From JBDIAG01 sp963835085 (GTDB taxonomy: Bacteria > Actinomycetota > Actinomycetes > Actinomycetales > CAWJMD01): 64,000 nucleotides of DNA. Within the stretch, counting starts at the first letter, position 1, and every line of letters starts with the position of its first letter. A model generated the notes under the pieces. It saw only the letters and a program-made list of their open reading frames with translations, did not search any database and was not told the DNA's origin. The position numbers were made by a program, and so were the translations under genes. Positions 9,491 through 17,745 of this stretch are shown here, in pieces. Location: the NCBI GenBank assembly GCA_963835085.1, contig CAWIED010000001.1, forward strand, positions 2,790,001 through 2,854,000, given 5' to 3'.

Positions 9491-9522
9491 GCGGGGCTGG
9501 GAGCATGCACTCCCAGCCCCGC
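9491..9522 (-). terminator. Strong hairpin between oppA and oppB
   Basis: A perfect 13-bp stem (GCGGGGCTGGGAG and its complement) with a 6-base loop lies 35 bp after the oppA stop and 48 bp before the oppB start. There is no T-run, so it may act as a partial terminator or as a 3-prime stabiliser that keeps the binding protein more abundant than the membrane subunits, as is common in importer operons. Confidence 0.7.
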
Positions 9523-9557
9523 AACTACTGCCGTTGAGGGCAGGCAGGGCCCCTGAA

Positions 9558-11264
9558 TCAGGACGCCTTCGTGACCCAGTTCTGCATGTTCCACTCGATC
9601 ATGCTCTGGGACGGCTGATACACCACGCCGCTGACCTTCGAGTTGTACGCGGCCATTCCGGGCCAGGCGAACAGTGGGATGGTCGCCAGGTCGTTCCACA
9701 TGATCTTGTCGGCCTGCTCGATGATCTGAGTCTGCGCGTCCTTGTCGGTGGCAGTCTGCAGCTGGTTCATCAGGGCGTCGACCTGCGGGTTGGAGTAGTG
9801 GCCCTTGTTCTGTCCACCGGTGCTGGAGAAGATCGGGGCATTCGGCGAGACGGATGACGACCCGCTCCACGCGAACAGAGCCACGTCGAAGTCGCCGGTG
9901 TTGAGACCGCCACCGTCGTCGAAGAAGGTGGGCGAGCTGTGGTCGATCACGTCGAAACCGGCCTGGTCGCAGGATGCCTTGATCAAGGCGACGGTGTCGG
10001 CGCGACGCTGGTTGCCCGCGATGTAGCCGATGTTCACCTTGACGCCGGTCTTGCCGGCCATGAGCTGCTTGGCCGCGGGGATGTTGGCCTTGGCATAGGT
10101 GCCGTCGGTCACCGCCTTGGCCACAGCCGGGTAGGCCGGCTGGAACGGATAGATCATCCGGGAGTCCATCGGCTTGGCCTCCGGGTTCACCGGATTGATC
10201 AGCTTCGCCACGATCTGATCGCGAGGCACGCACAGCGCGAAGGCCTTTCGCAGATTCGCGTCGGCGAACTCGCCCTTGAAGTTGAAGTCGAGATGCTCGT
10301 ACGAGTACGTGTCGCCCTTGAGCACCGTGACGTCGTTGCCGGCCTTGGCGAGTTGGTTCAACACGTCAGGGTTGGGCTGCGGCTCGGCGATCTGCACGTC
10401 ACCGTTCTGCAGCGCCTGGGCCTGACCGGTCTGGTCGATGAACCGGTAGACGATGGTCTTGGTCTTGGGTGGGGTGCCCCACCACTTCGGGTTGGCCTTC
10501 AACGTCAGCGACTGGCCGGCCTGCCACGAGTCGATCAGGTACGGGCCGGAGGACGGAATGATGTCCTTCTTCAACTGGCCCGGGCTGAACGACCAGCCGT
10601 CGTTCCAGAACTTGGCGATCTTGGCGAGATCGGCCGCGTTCTTGCTGGTGACCGCGTCGATCACGGAGGCGACGCCCGTCTGCTTCTCGACGATGTGCGC
10701 GGGCATGAGGTTGTCGCCAGGGCCGCCGAAGCCCGTCTGCCAGTCGGCATACGGCTGGTCGTAGACGACCTTGATGTCGGTGTCCCCGGCCTTGCACTGC
10801 GGCTGCTGCATCCGCTCGAAGCCGGTAGTGGAAGCGGGCGAGAACCCGGCGGCGGGGAACTTGTTCGACTGAGCCGCCCACTGCAGCACGAAGTCTGAGC
10901 AGCCCATCGGGGAGCCGTCAGACCACACCGCCTTGGGGTTGAGCTTGTATTCGACGGTCAGCGGGTTGTCAGACGTCTTCGCATAACTGCCGAAATCCTT
11001 GACCTGTTGCACTTCACCATCGGGGCCCCATTGCCAAAGACTCGGCTGCACCTGGTCGAGAACAACGGCATTCTTGGTGGCATTGTTGCCCGCCGTGGTG
11101 TTGTTATAAGCGCTGAACTCCTGCTCTTGCGCGACCTTGATCGGCGGAGCCTCAGCCGTGCTGCTGGAACTGGAGCTGCTGCTGCCCGTGCTGCAGGCCG
11201 CGAGAGCCATCGCTCCCCCGCCCAGCAGCGCGAGGAGTTTGACTCTCGTGCGCTGTCTCTTCAA
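9558..11264 (-). CDS. Substrate-binding lipoprotein of the first peptide-type ABC importer (SBP family 5)
   Basis: 568 aa extracytoplasmic binding protein. Residues 1-24 are a lipoprotein signal with LAAC (Cys24), followed by a serine-rich linker. Family-5 features include the VWSDGSPMGCSDFV region and the typical bilobed layout with repeated Asn/Pro-rich loops. The start is TTG at 11264, supported by an ideal AGGAGG five bases upstream. It heads the oppA-B-C-D-F operon. Family-5 proteins bind peptides, opines, nickel chelates or other charged solutes; given the neighbouring caiD-like gene, a quaternary amine or an acylated derivative is a possible ligand, but that is inference from context only. 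Confidence 0.92.
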   Translation of the reverse strand: MKRQRTRVKLLALLGGGAMALAACSTGSSSSSSSSTAEAPPIKVAQEQEFSAYNNTTAGNNATKNAVVLDQVQPSLWQWGPDGEVQQVKDFGSYAKTSDNPLTVEYKLNPKAVWSDGSPMGCSDFVLQWAAQSNKFPAAGFSPASTTGFERMQQPQCKAGDTDIKVVYDQPYADWQTGFGGPGDNLMPAHIVEKQTGVASVIDAVTSKNAADLAKIAKFWNDGWSFSPGQLKKDIIPSSGPYLIDSWQAGQSLTLKANPKWWGTPPKTKTIVYRFIDQTGQAQALQNGDVQIAEPQPNPDVLNQLAKAGNDVTVLKGDTYSYEHLDFNFKGEFADANLRKAFALCVPRDQIVAKLINPVNPEAKPMDSRMIYPFQPAYPAVAKAVTDGTYAKANIPAAKQLMAGKTGVKVNIGYIAGNQRRADTVALIKASCDQAGFDVIDHSSPTFFDDGGGLNTGDFDVALFAWSGSSSVSPNAPIFSSTGGQNKGHYSNPQVDALMNQLQTATDKDAQTQIIEQADKIMWNDLATIPLFAWPGMAAYNSKVSGVVYQPSQSMIEWNMQNWVTKAS

Positions 11265-11532
11265 CGGATCCTCCTAGTGCCTGGTCAGATCGAGGACGCC
11301 ACACACGAGCAGCGGGTCGGCGCAAGCCGAGCAAACCGGCTGTTACCGGAGCGACACTTCGCGAAACTCTCGCAAATTGTCCGCTTACTCGTGTTACTCG
11401 TGAGTACGCTGAAACCCTACGACCACCGGCCAGGGCCGTCGACCCCAACCTCTTGGAAGTTTAGCGGCATATCGCTACTAGCGCCCGAGCCGGGTTGGAT
11501 TGAGCCAGAATCGTTGCAGGACGGACGGGCGC

Positions 11533-12333
11533 TCAACGACCGAGCCAGCGGGGTGGCCGCTTCTCGGCGAACGCCGCCGCCCCTTCGAGCTGGTCGGCCG
11601 AGGAGTACAGCGTGGCGACGCTCGTGAATTCGCTGCGCGCGATGCGCAGCATGGCGTCCTCGAACGACAGCGTCTGCGACTGCCTGATCACCTGCTTGAT
11701 GGCCGCGAAGACCAACGGAGGGCCGCATGCCAGTCGGGCGGCCACACCGCGCGCGTGGTCGAGTAGTGCGTCCGGTTCGAGCACCGCGTTGACCAGCCCC
11801 CACCGCGCGGCTTCATCGGCCTCCATCCACCGTCCGGTCAAAAGCAGCTCCATTGCCACGTGATAGGGAATTCGATGGGGCAGTCTCAGGGTGGCCGCAT
11901 CGGCAATGGTTCCAGCGTTTATTTCAGGTAATGCAAATCGGCTTGTCGAACTCACATAAATCAGATCGCATGACAGTGCCAACTCGAAGCCACCACCTAC
12001 GGCCATTCCGTCCACCACCGCGATCACCGGTTTGTCGAGATCGGGCAACTGCTGCAGCCCGCCGAAGCCGCCCACACCGTAGTCACCGTCTACCGCCTCG
12101 CCGGCCGCCGCGGCCTTGAGATCCCAACCCGCACTGAAGAACCTCTCGCCGGCGGTGCGCAGCAGCGCCACGCGCAGTTCGGGATCGTCGCGGAAGTCGG
12201 CGAAGATCCGGCCCATCAGTCGCGAGGTGCCATGGTCGATGGCGTTGGCGGGCGGCCGGTCGAGCACCACCTCCAGCACGGCACCGTCCCGGTGGGTGCT
12301 GACCGGCTCGGGGCTACCCGCTGGCGTGGTCAT
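11533..12333 (-). CDS. caiD: Crotonobetainyl-CoA hydratase / carnitinyl-CoA dehydratase (CaiD-like)
   Basis: 266 aa crotonase-fold enzyme, the usual length. It resembles my memory of Escherichia coli CaiD along its whole length: LDRPPANAID (25-33), ERFFSAGWDLKAAA, GGGFELALSCDL and the C-terminal FAEKRPP.W.GR. Both crotonase glutamates are present, in GGGFELAL (Glu117) and LPEINAG (Glu137). CaiD interconverts crotonobetainyl-CoA and L-carnitinyl-CoA. The gene lies between the ADP-forming ligase, which could supply the CoA thioester, and the opp importer, and about 6.5 kb from the L-carnitine dehydrogenase operon. A generic enoyl-CoA hydratase role is the alternative, but the CaiD-specific stretches make that less likely. 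Confidence 0.82.
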   Translation of the reverse strand: MTTPAGSPEPVSTHRDGAVLEVVLDRPPANAIDHGTSRLMGRIFADFRDDPELRVALLRTAGERFFSAGWDLKAAAAGEAVDGDYGVGGFGGLQQLPDLDKPVIAVVDGMAVGGGFELALSCDLIYVSSTSRFALPEINAGTIADAATLRLPHRIPYHVAMELLLTGRWMEADEAARWGLVNAVLEPDALLDHARGVAARLACGPPLVFAAIKQVIRQSQTLSFEDAMLRIARSEFTSVATLYSSADQLEGAAAFAEKRPPRWLGR

Positions 12334-12359
12334 GACAGGCCTCCTGGCTGTGGTCTGCG

Positions 12360-12382
12360 AAGGAGCGCCCTCTGCGCTCCTT
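12360..12382 (-). terminator. Hairpin between the ligase gene and the caiD-like gene
   Basis: AAGGAGCGC, a 5-base loop and GCGCTCCTT form a perfect 9-bp stem in the 140-bp gap. The gap also contains two pairs of short direct repeats (CTGGGTCGTTT at 12394 and 12413; GCCGTTCATTGC at 12383 and 12435). The hairpin could end or attenuate transcription from the ligase gene. Confidence 0.5.
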
Positions 12383-12473
12383 GCCGTTCATTGCTGGGTC
12401 GTTTCCATTGCTCTGGGTCGTTTCATTTCAATGAGCCGTTCATTGCCCAGGCCGCCTCACCTCGAATCGAACG

Positions 12474-14689
12474 CTAGTCGGCTGCCGGTTCACACGGCCC
12501 CGCTTGCTGGGCTCGCCCCTCCGGCGTGACCGGCCCGCCCGAGCCGGCCGGCCCCCGTCGCTGCGCCAGGGCGTCGGCCGCCCAGCAGTGCTGCGGCGTC
12601 ACGAGCAGCGGATTGACCTCGAGACTCATGAGGTCGTTGCCCGTGAACACATCCACGATCGCCTGGGCGGCCGCAGCCACGCGAGACTCCGCGATGGGCG
12701 CGTGTCCGCGCGGCGCCCGCAGCAGCCGAGCGATCCGCAACGTGGCCAGGGCGGCGACGATGTCGGCGGCCTTGCACGGGAGCAGGACGTGGGCCACGTC
12801 GCCGAGCGCCTCCACGAACACCCCGCCCCACCCGATGGTCAGAACCGGGCCGTAGCTCTCTCGCTCCTCCACCGACACCAGCACCTCGGCCACCACGTCA
12901 GCCACCTGTTGCTCCACAAGCACCTCGGCACTGAACGCGAACAGCTCGCCGGCCACTGCCGCGGCCTGCTCGGGCCGCACGCCCAACCGGACGGCCCCCA
13001 CATCGCTCTTGTGCGCGACACCGAGCGCCTTGACGACCACAGCCCGGCCCTGTGTGGCCGCGAAGTCGGCCACCTCGGCCGGCGTGCGGCAGCGCCGACC
13101 GGCCGGGACGCGCACCCCGCCGCGAGCCAGCAGCGTCTTGGTCTCTTCCTCGTCCACGTCCACCGGCGCCCCGCCGACGCGCTCGGCGATCCCGAAGACC
13201 GGCGGTGCCGCGGGCGCCGCCCACGCGCTACCGGTCGTGCGGGCCGCCTCCACCGCGGCAACCGCTACCGACGGCGGGGCCAGCACCGCCAGGCCCTGGG
13301 CCACGAGCTCGTCGGCCAGCGGGCCATGCAGGTTGCCCGACATCGCAGCGGTGTAGGCGCCTCGCGCCCCGCTGCGCCGGCAGGCTCGAGCGAAAGCACG
13401 TACGCCGGGCAGCCAGTCGGCGACGGCGCAGCGATCGGAGCGCGGCAGATCGGCGAAGAACAGATTGAGATCGCCAGGGTCGCTGAGCAGCGCCTCGAAC
13501 GCCGGCACCATCGCCACCTCGTCCGCCCAGATGTAGGTGTGATAGTCGAGCGGGTTGTCGACGATGACCCGTGGGCCGAGAGCCGCGGCCAACAGCTCCC
13601 GCTGACGGGCGGTCAGCGGCGGGAAGGCGATGCTCGCTACCGGGCCGGCTCCCGTCCCAGCACACTGTCGGACCCCAGCACACTGTCAGACCCGAGCACA
13701 CTGTCAGCCATCAGCGCGGCCTCGCCGCCCGAACAGCTCAACGAGGTGAGCCTGCCGCCGGGCAACGGGCCATGACAGTGCAGCAATGACAGCGCGCCGA
13801 GCAACTGCTCCACATCGCGAACCTCGCCGATGCCGCACCGCCGGAACAACGCACTGGCCAGCCCGCGATCGCTGGCCAGGGCTGCGCTGTGACTCAACCC
13901 GACGCGGGCTCCCTGCTCCGATCTGCCCAGGGCCAGCGCCACCACCGGGGTGTTGTGCTCTCGGGCCGCGGCACCGAGCCGCTCGATCCCCCGCAGCTCG
14001 GCCACCGAGTCGAGGACGAGTCCCACCGCGGTCACTTCTGGTCGTTCCGACAACCATTCCGCGAGTTCCCACGCCGACAGGCACGCGGCGTTGCCCACCG
14101 TGAGGCAGTACGCCAGCGGCAGGCCCTGATCGGCCATCGTCACCGAGACCGCAATGGACGAGGACTGCGCCACGATCGCCACCCCACGCCCACCCGGTGG
14201 CAGCGGACGGCCTCCGTGCTGATCGGGCCAGAGCGCCACACCGTCCACGTAGTTGATCACGCCGTAGCAGTTGGGACCGATCAGCGGCATGCCCTGGGCG
14301 GCCTCGACCAGGCGTCGTTGCCGCTCGCGTCCCGCCGCGTCGAGTTCGGCGAAGCCCGAGGAGTACACCACGGCACCGCCGCAGCCTAGCGCCGCCAGCT
14401 CGGCGACGACCGCCACACACGCCTCACCCGGCACCGCCACGAAGGCGGCGTCAGGCACGGCAGGCAGCTCGCGCACACTGCGCACGCTCGCCAGCCCGGC
14501 CACGGTGTGCGACGGGTGCACCGGCCACAGTTGCACCTGTGCCCCGATGGAGCGGTTCGCCTCCACCACGTGCCGGCCGACGTTCGAATCGCCGACGAGG
14601 GCCACCGAGCGCGGACGCATCAGGCGATCGAGGCTGGTCCTGTCCATCTCCGCACGCACCTTTCTCGCTCTGCCGTCCTCCACCGCCAT
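12474..14689 (-). pseudogene. ADP-forming acyl-CoA synthetase (acetyl-CoA synthetase NDP-forming family), frameshifted
   Basis: The N-terminal part (start ATG 14689, or 14647 at MDRTSLDRLMRPRS; stop 13637) carries the CoA-binding Rossmann domain (RSVALVGDSNVGRHV) and half of the succinyl-CoA-ligase-like domain (LIGPNCYGVINY, SCSGGEAALMAD). The C-terminal part continues in another frame, from about 13640 down to 12474, with FPPLTARQRELL, NPLDYHTYIW and an ATP-grasp domain (LLARGGVRVPAGR, VVVKALGVAHKSDVGAVRLG, SLEVNPLLV). The break falls inside a domain, not between the natural alpha and beta subunits, and directly behind a triplicated 18-bp repeat. Restored, the protein would be about 720 aa. 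Family members make acyl-CoA from an acid, ATP and CoA. Next to caiD it could activate carnitine or gamma-butyrobetaine. Confidence 0.8.
13656..13709. repeat. Three tandem copies of an 18-bp unit inside the ligase gene
   Basis: Units start at 13656, 13674 and 13692 and share AGCACACTGTC. In the N-terminal frame they encode a repeated Asp-Ser-Val-Leu-Gly-Ser. Relatives of this enzyme have no such repeat here as far as I recall. The frame break of the gene lies within about 20 bp, which points to replication slippage. Confidence 0.85.
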
Positions 14690-14801
14690 GGGTTGTGGGC
14701 CCGAACTCGACCGACAGTCGTCCCATTGCCGGAGGCTGGCCGGTCAAGTATCCAACCGCGCTATGGCCGCGTGGGTTGCCGGCGCCGCCACCCTGCGCAC
14801 G

Positions 14802-15989
14802 CTATTGAGCCAGCGACGGACGGTTCTGGTCTATCCGACTGGCCGCCTGGTCATAGGCAGCCTCAGCGGGTGCTGGACCGGTGGTCCCGCGCACGATCAA
14901 CACTGGGTCGAGAAGGACATCACGCGGTGCACGCAGCTGGCTCGGATCGAGCCGCTCGACCACGGCTTCGACCGCCAACCGCGCCATTCGGTCCGCGTCC
15001 TGGGCCACTGTGGTCAGGTTGATGTGGGCCATCCGGGCGAGCCGCGAATCGTCGTAGCCCACCACCGAGAACTCTCCGGGCACGTCGACGCCGGCTCTCA
15101 GCAGAGTGTCCAACAAGCCAACCGCGCACCTGTCGTTGCTGGCCAGGACGGCGGTGACCGCACCGGCCGTGCCCAGGGTGTGGGGATCAGCTAGGAGGGT
15201 TTGGGCTGCCCGCACACCTGATTCCTCCAGGTGGTCGCCAGGGACGACGTCGCTGTGCAACCCGTGCAACTGGATCGCCTTCAGATACCCGCGACGCCGC
15301 TGCGCCGCTCCCGAATGCGTGCCGCCGTCGACCAATCGGATCCGGCGGTGACCGAGCCCGACCAACAGCTCGACGGCCGACAGCGCGCCGTGCACATCGG
15401 CCATCAGAACTCCGTCGACACCCACGCTCTTGCCTCGCCGACCCACGACCGCCACCGGCAGCTGCTCGCCCAACGTGCGCAACTGCCTGGGGTCGGCCTC
15501 TGCGCCGAGCAGTACGAGACCTTCGCAGCGGGAGGCGATCAGACCCTGGACGGCGCGCTGCTGTGACCGAGTTGCCATCCGGGCGCCCAACAGCACCTCG
15601 TACCCGCGTTCTTCCGCGGCCGGATACACCGCGTTGAGGATGTCGGCGTGAAACGGGTCTCCCGGGTTGAATACCACTCCCAATAGCCGAGAATGCTGCT
15701 GACGCAACAGCTTTGCCGCCACATTCGGTTGGTAGCCGGTTTCTGCGACGGCCTGCTGCACGGCGTGACGAGACGCCTCGCTCGGCCCCCGGGCACCGCG
15801 GATGACCAGGGAGGCCAGCGAACGGGACACTCCGGCACGGGCCGCCACATCAGCCAGCGTCACCTTCCGGCCGGCATCCGCGCCATCCGCCCGGACACGA
15901 ACGGACTCGCCAGCAGAATCCGTGCCGATGGCTTCGGGCTTCGCGCTGGCGGGCGTTCGCCCAGCCAGGCCGCGCCCCGCCGGTGTCAT
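14802..15989 (-). CDS. LacI-family transcriptional regulator
   Basis: 395 aa. After a tail of about 40 residues comes the LacI helix-turn-helix KVTLADVAARAGVSRSLASL (42-61) and the hinge (PNVAAKLLRQQHSRLLGVV), then a periplasmic-binding-protein-like effector domain with HRRIRLVDGG, LASNDRCAVGLL and DVPGEFSVVGYDD. The effector is probably a sugar or polyol. It diverges from the Gfo/Idh/MocA dehydrogenase across 588 bp and most likely controls it. The ATG at 15989 lies six bases after a TAAGCT box, consistent with a leaderless mRNA; a start further in, nearer the DNA-binding domain, cannot be excluded. Confidence 0.9.
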   Translation of the reverse strand: MTPAGRGLAGRTPASAKPEAIGTDSAGESVRVRADGADAGRKVTLADVAARAGVSRSLASLVIRGARGPSEASRHAVQQAVAETGYQPNVAAKLLRQQHSRLLGVVFNPGDPFHADILNAVYPAAEERGYEVLLGARMATRSQQRAVQGLIASRCEGLVLLGAEADPRQLRTLGEQLPVAVVGRRGKSVGVDGVLMADVHGALSAVELLVGLGHRRIRLVDGGTHSGAAQRRRGYLKAIQLHGLHSDVVPGDHLEESGVRAAQTLLADPHTLGTAGAVTAVLASNDRCAVGLLDTLLRAGVDVPGEFSVVGYDDSRLARMAHINLTTVAQDADRMARLAVEAVVERLDPSQLRAPRDVLLDPVLIVRGTTGPAPAEAAYDQAASRIDQNRPSLAQ

Positions 15990-15995
15990 CGCGCC

Positions 15996-16001
15996 AGCTT
16001 A
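15996..16001 (-). promoter_or_regulatory. -10 box of a leaderless promoter for the LacI-family gene
   Basis: TAAGCT on the minus strand fits TANNNT and ends six bases before the ATG at 15989. No good -35 is visible. No Shine-Dalgarno sequence precedes the ATG, which supports leaderless initiation. Confidence 0.5.
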
Positions 16002-16250
16002 CTGACCGCTTGGATCGATCTACCACCTCGGAGTTGCCCGGCGGCCGGCCGCCCAGCCGCAAATCCAGAAGGGCTTGCCATCCAGGGCATCCACGCTCGA
16101 TTTACTCCTCCAGATGACTCCTTCCACGAGGGATCGGCTGCGCGGCGGCGCAGGAGTCCGACTGCAGTCGCCTTCGGCTGGGGTTCAGCCCGAGCTGGGG
16201 TGGTTCCGTCGCGGATGCCCATTCGTCCGTCAACCGGCTTCGGCTTGGCG

Positions 16251-16339
16251 TGTCCCTTTTCCGACACGATTGCTGTGGCGGCCGCGGCCCTCGTGCTCAG
16301 CCGACAGCTCCGGCTCGTAATCGTGTCGGAAAAGGGACA
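16251..16339. mobile_element. MITE-like 89-bp element with perfect 21-bp terminal inverted repeats
   Basis: The left end (16251-16271, beginning TGTCCCTTTTCC) is repeated exactly, inverted, at 16319-16339. The 47-bp interior has no coding capacity. The ends are TG...CA, as in IS3/IS481-type elements, and GCG borders both sides, a possible 3-bp target duplication. It sits between divergent genes, so a simple terminator role is unlikely. Confidence 0.6.
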
Positions 16340-16577
16340 GCGGCCGGATCGTGCCCAGCGTGGAGGCAGTGCACGAGCGGGGCGGAAACGGTTCAGACGA
16401 GGCGGAAGCGGTTCGCACGAGCCGGGTCATGCTGGACCGGCCCTCAACCCGCCGGGAATGACTTAGCCGATACGTGTGGCTTGACAGGACAAGCCGCCGA
16501 AGCCAAACTCGTGCGCACCAGACTTGGAACGATCTAAGTGGGCTGTTCGTGAAGCAGGCCCGACCCGGAGAACCCTT

Positions 16578-17744
16578 ATGAACGCACCCCTGCGAGTCGG
16601 CATCGTCGGCTGCGGCAATGTCGCCCTCAACTTCCACGTTCCCGCCTACCAGGCGCTGCCTGAGCGGTACCGACTCGTCGGCCTCGCCGACCCTACGCCC
16701 GACCGTCTGGAACTGGGCCACTCCGTGGCAAGCCTGACCTCTGAGCAGGTGCATTCCCGGGCGGAGGACCTGTTGGCCCGCGACGACGTGGACGTCATTG
16801 ACATCTGTACGCCCCAACACCTGCACCGCGACCTGGCGGTCGCCGCCGCCGCGGCCCGCAAGCACGTGATCTGCGAAAAGCCGATCGCCGCGGTTCCGGC
16901 GGATGCCGCCGCCATGGTGGCCGCCGCCAAAGACGCGGGTGTCGTACTCGCGGTCGTTCACAATTACCTCTTCTTTCCCGAAGTGGTCGCCCTGCGCCAA
17001 CTGATCGACTCCGGCGAGCTGGGGGAGATCCGCACCGTGCGAGTGGACATGCTCGGTGTGGTCGACTCCCCTGGTGCGGCGGGTTACCGCCCGCAGTGGC
17101 GGCACGAGCCCGGAGCCGCTGGCGGGGGCGTGCTGATGGACATGCTGCATGGCGTGTATGTCGCTGAGCACCTGCTCGGCGAGGCGGTCGAGGCGGTGTC
17201 CGCGTTCGTCGACAGCGGGACAGCCGGCGACGCCGTCGAAGGCCTGGCGCTGTGCCGACTGGAAGCGGGTCGCCGGGTTGCGATGGTCAACGTCGGCTGG
17301 GGAATGGGACCGGGTGGGGTGAACGTCCACGGCACCGCGGGACGCGCGATCGCCCGGTACCGAGACGACGGCACGATGCCCTGGGCGCCATTCGAGGAGC
17401 TTGTCGTCACCACTGAAAACGGTTCTCGCACAGTAGATCTGACTGCAGGTCAGGAGTTGAAGCCGCTGGTGGCGGACGCCATGCGGGACACCGTGGCAAA
17501 CCTCGCCGACGCGATCGCGCGTGGGAGTGCGCCAGTGGCCGACGGACAAGCGGCACTGCACACGCTGGAGACCACCATCGCCGCGTACGCCTCCGCGGCG
17601 CTGGGTCGCAGCGTGCCGTTGCCGCTCGCCACCGACAGCCCCCTCTTCGACTCCGGCGTCATCGGACTGAGCGCGCTCGACGTGCCGGAGTCGTCCCTTG
17701 TTCGCCGCCGTGGCCTTTTCGGCCTGACCCCTACGGGAGTTTGA
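16578..17744 (+). CDS. Gfo/Idh/MocA-family NAD(P)-dependent oxidoreductase
   Basis: 388 aa. The N-terminal Rossmann fold shows GIVGCGNVA (8-16) and the family hallmark EKPIA (100-104); the C-terminal half is the alpha/beta substrate domain with GGGVLMDMLHG, whose His is a typical substrate contact. These enzymes oxidise a sugar or cyclitol hydroxyl. The next gene, a TIM-barrel isomerase/epimerase, starts one base after the stop, so the two act together. The start at 16578 is chosen where the fold begins (MNAPLRVGIVG), with GGAGAA upstream. The substrate is unknown; the divergent LacI regulator fits a carbohydrate pathway rather than the carnitine genes on either side. Confidence 0.9.
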   Translation: MNAPLRVGIVGCGNVALNFHVPAYQALPERYRLVGLADPTPDRLELGHSVASLTSEQVHSRAEDLLARDDVDVIDICTPQHLHRDLAVAAAAARKHVICEKPIAAVPADAAAMVAAAKDAGVVLAVVHNYLFFPEVVALRQLIDSGELGEIRTVRVDMLGVVDSPGAAGYRPQWRHEPGAAGGGVLMDMLHGVYVAEHLLGEAVEAVSAFVDSGTAGDAVEGLALCRLEAGRRVAMVNVGWGMGPGGVNVHGTAGRAIARYRDDGTMPWAPFEELVVTTENGSRTVDLTAGQELKPLVADAMRDTVANLADAIARGSAPVADGQAALHTLETTIAAYASAALGRSVPLPLATDSPLFDSGVIGLSALDVPESSLVRRRGLFGLTPTGV

Positions 17745-17745
17745 C

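Larger units (their letters stand above)
15990..16577. other. Divergent regulatory region between lacI-like and Gfo/Idh genes
   Basis: 588 bp without a supportable gene. It contains the lacI-side -10 box, a GGATCGATC palindromic stretch about 16 bases beyond it (16012-16020) that could be an operator, and an 89-bp element with long terminal inverted repeats at 16251-16339. I see no other conserved signal. Confidence 0.5.

Noticed and set aside
12504..13775. Plus-strand reading with a repeated Ser-Thr-Leu-Ser-Asp-Pro peptide
   Set aside because: The peptide repeat is only the 18-bp DNA repeat of the ligase gene read on the wrong strand.
12474..14689. Natural alpha and beta subunits of an ADP-forming ligase
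   Set aside because: The break is inside the succinyl-CoA-ligase-like domain and the second half lacks a proper start and ribosome-binding site, so a frameshift fits better.
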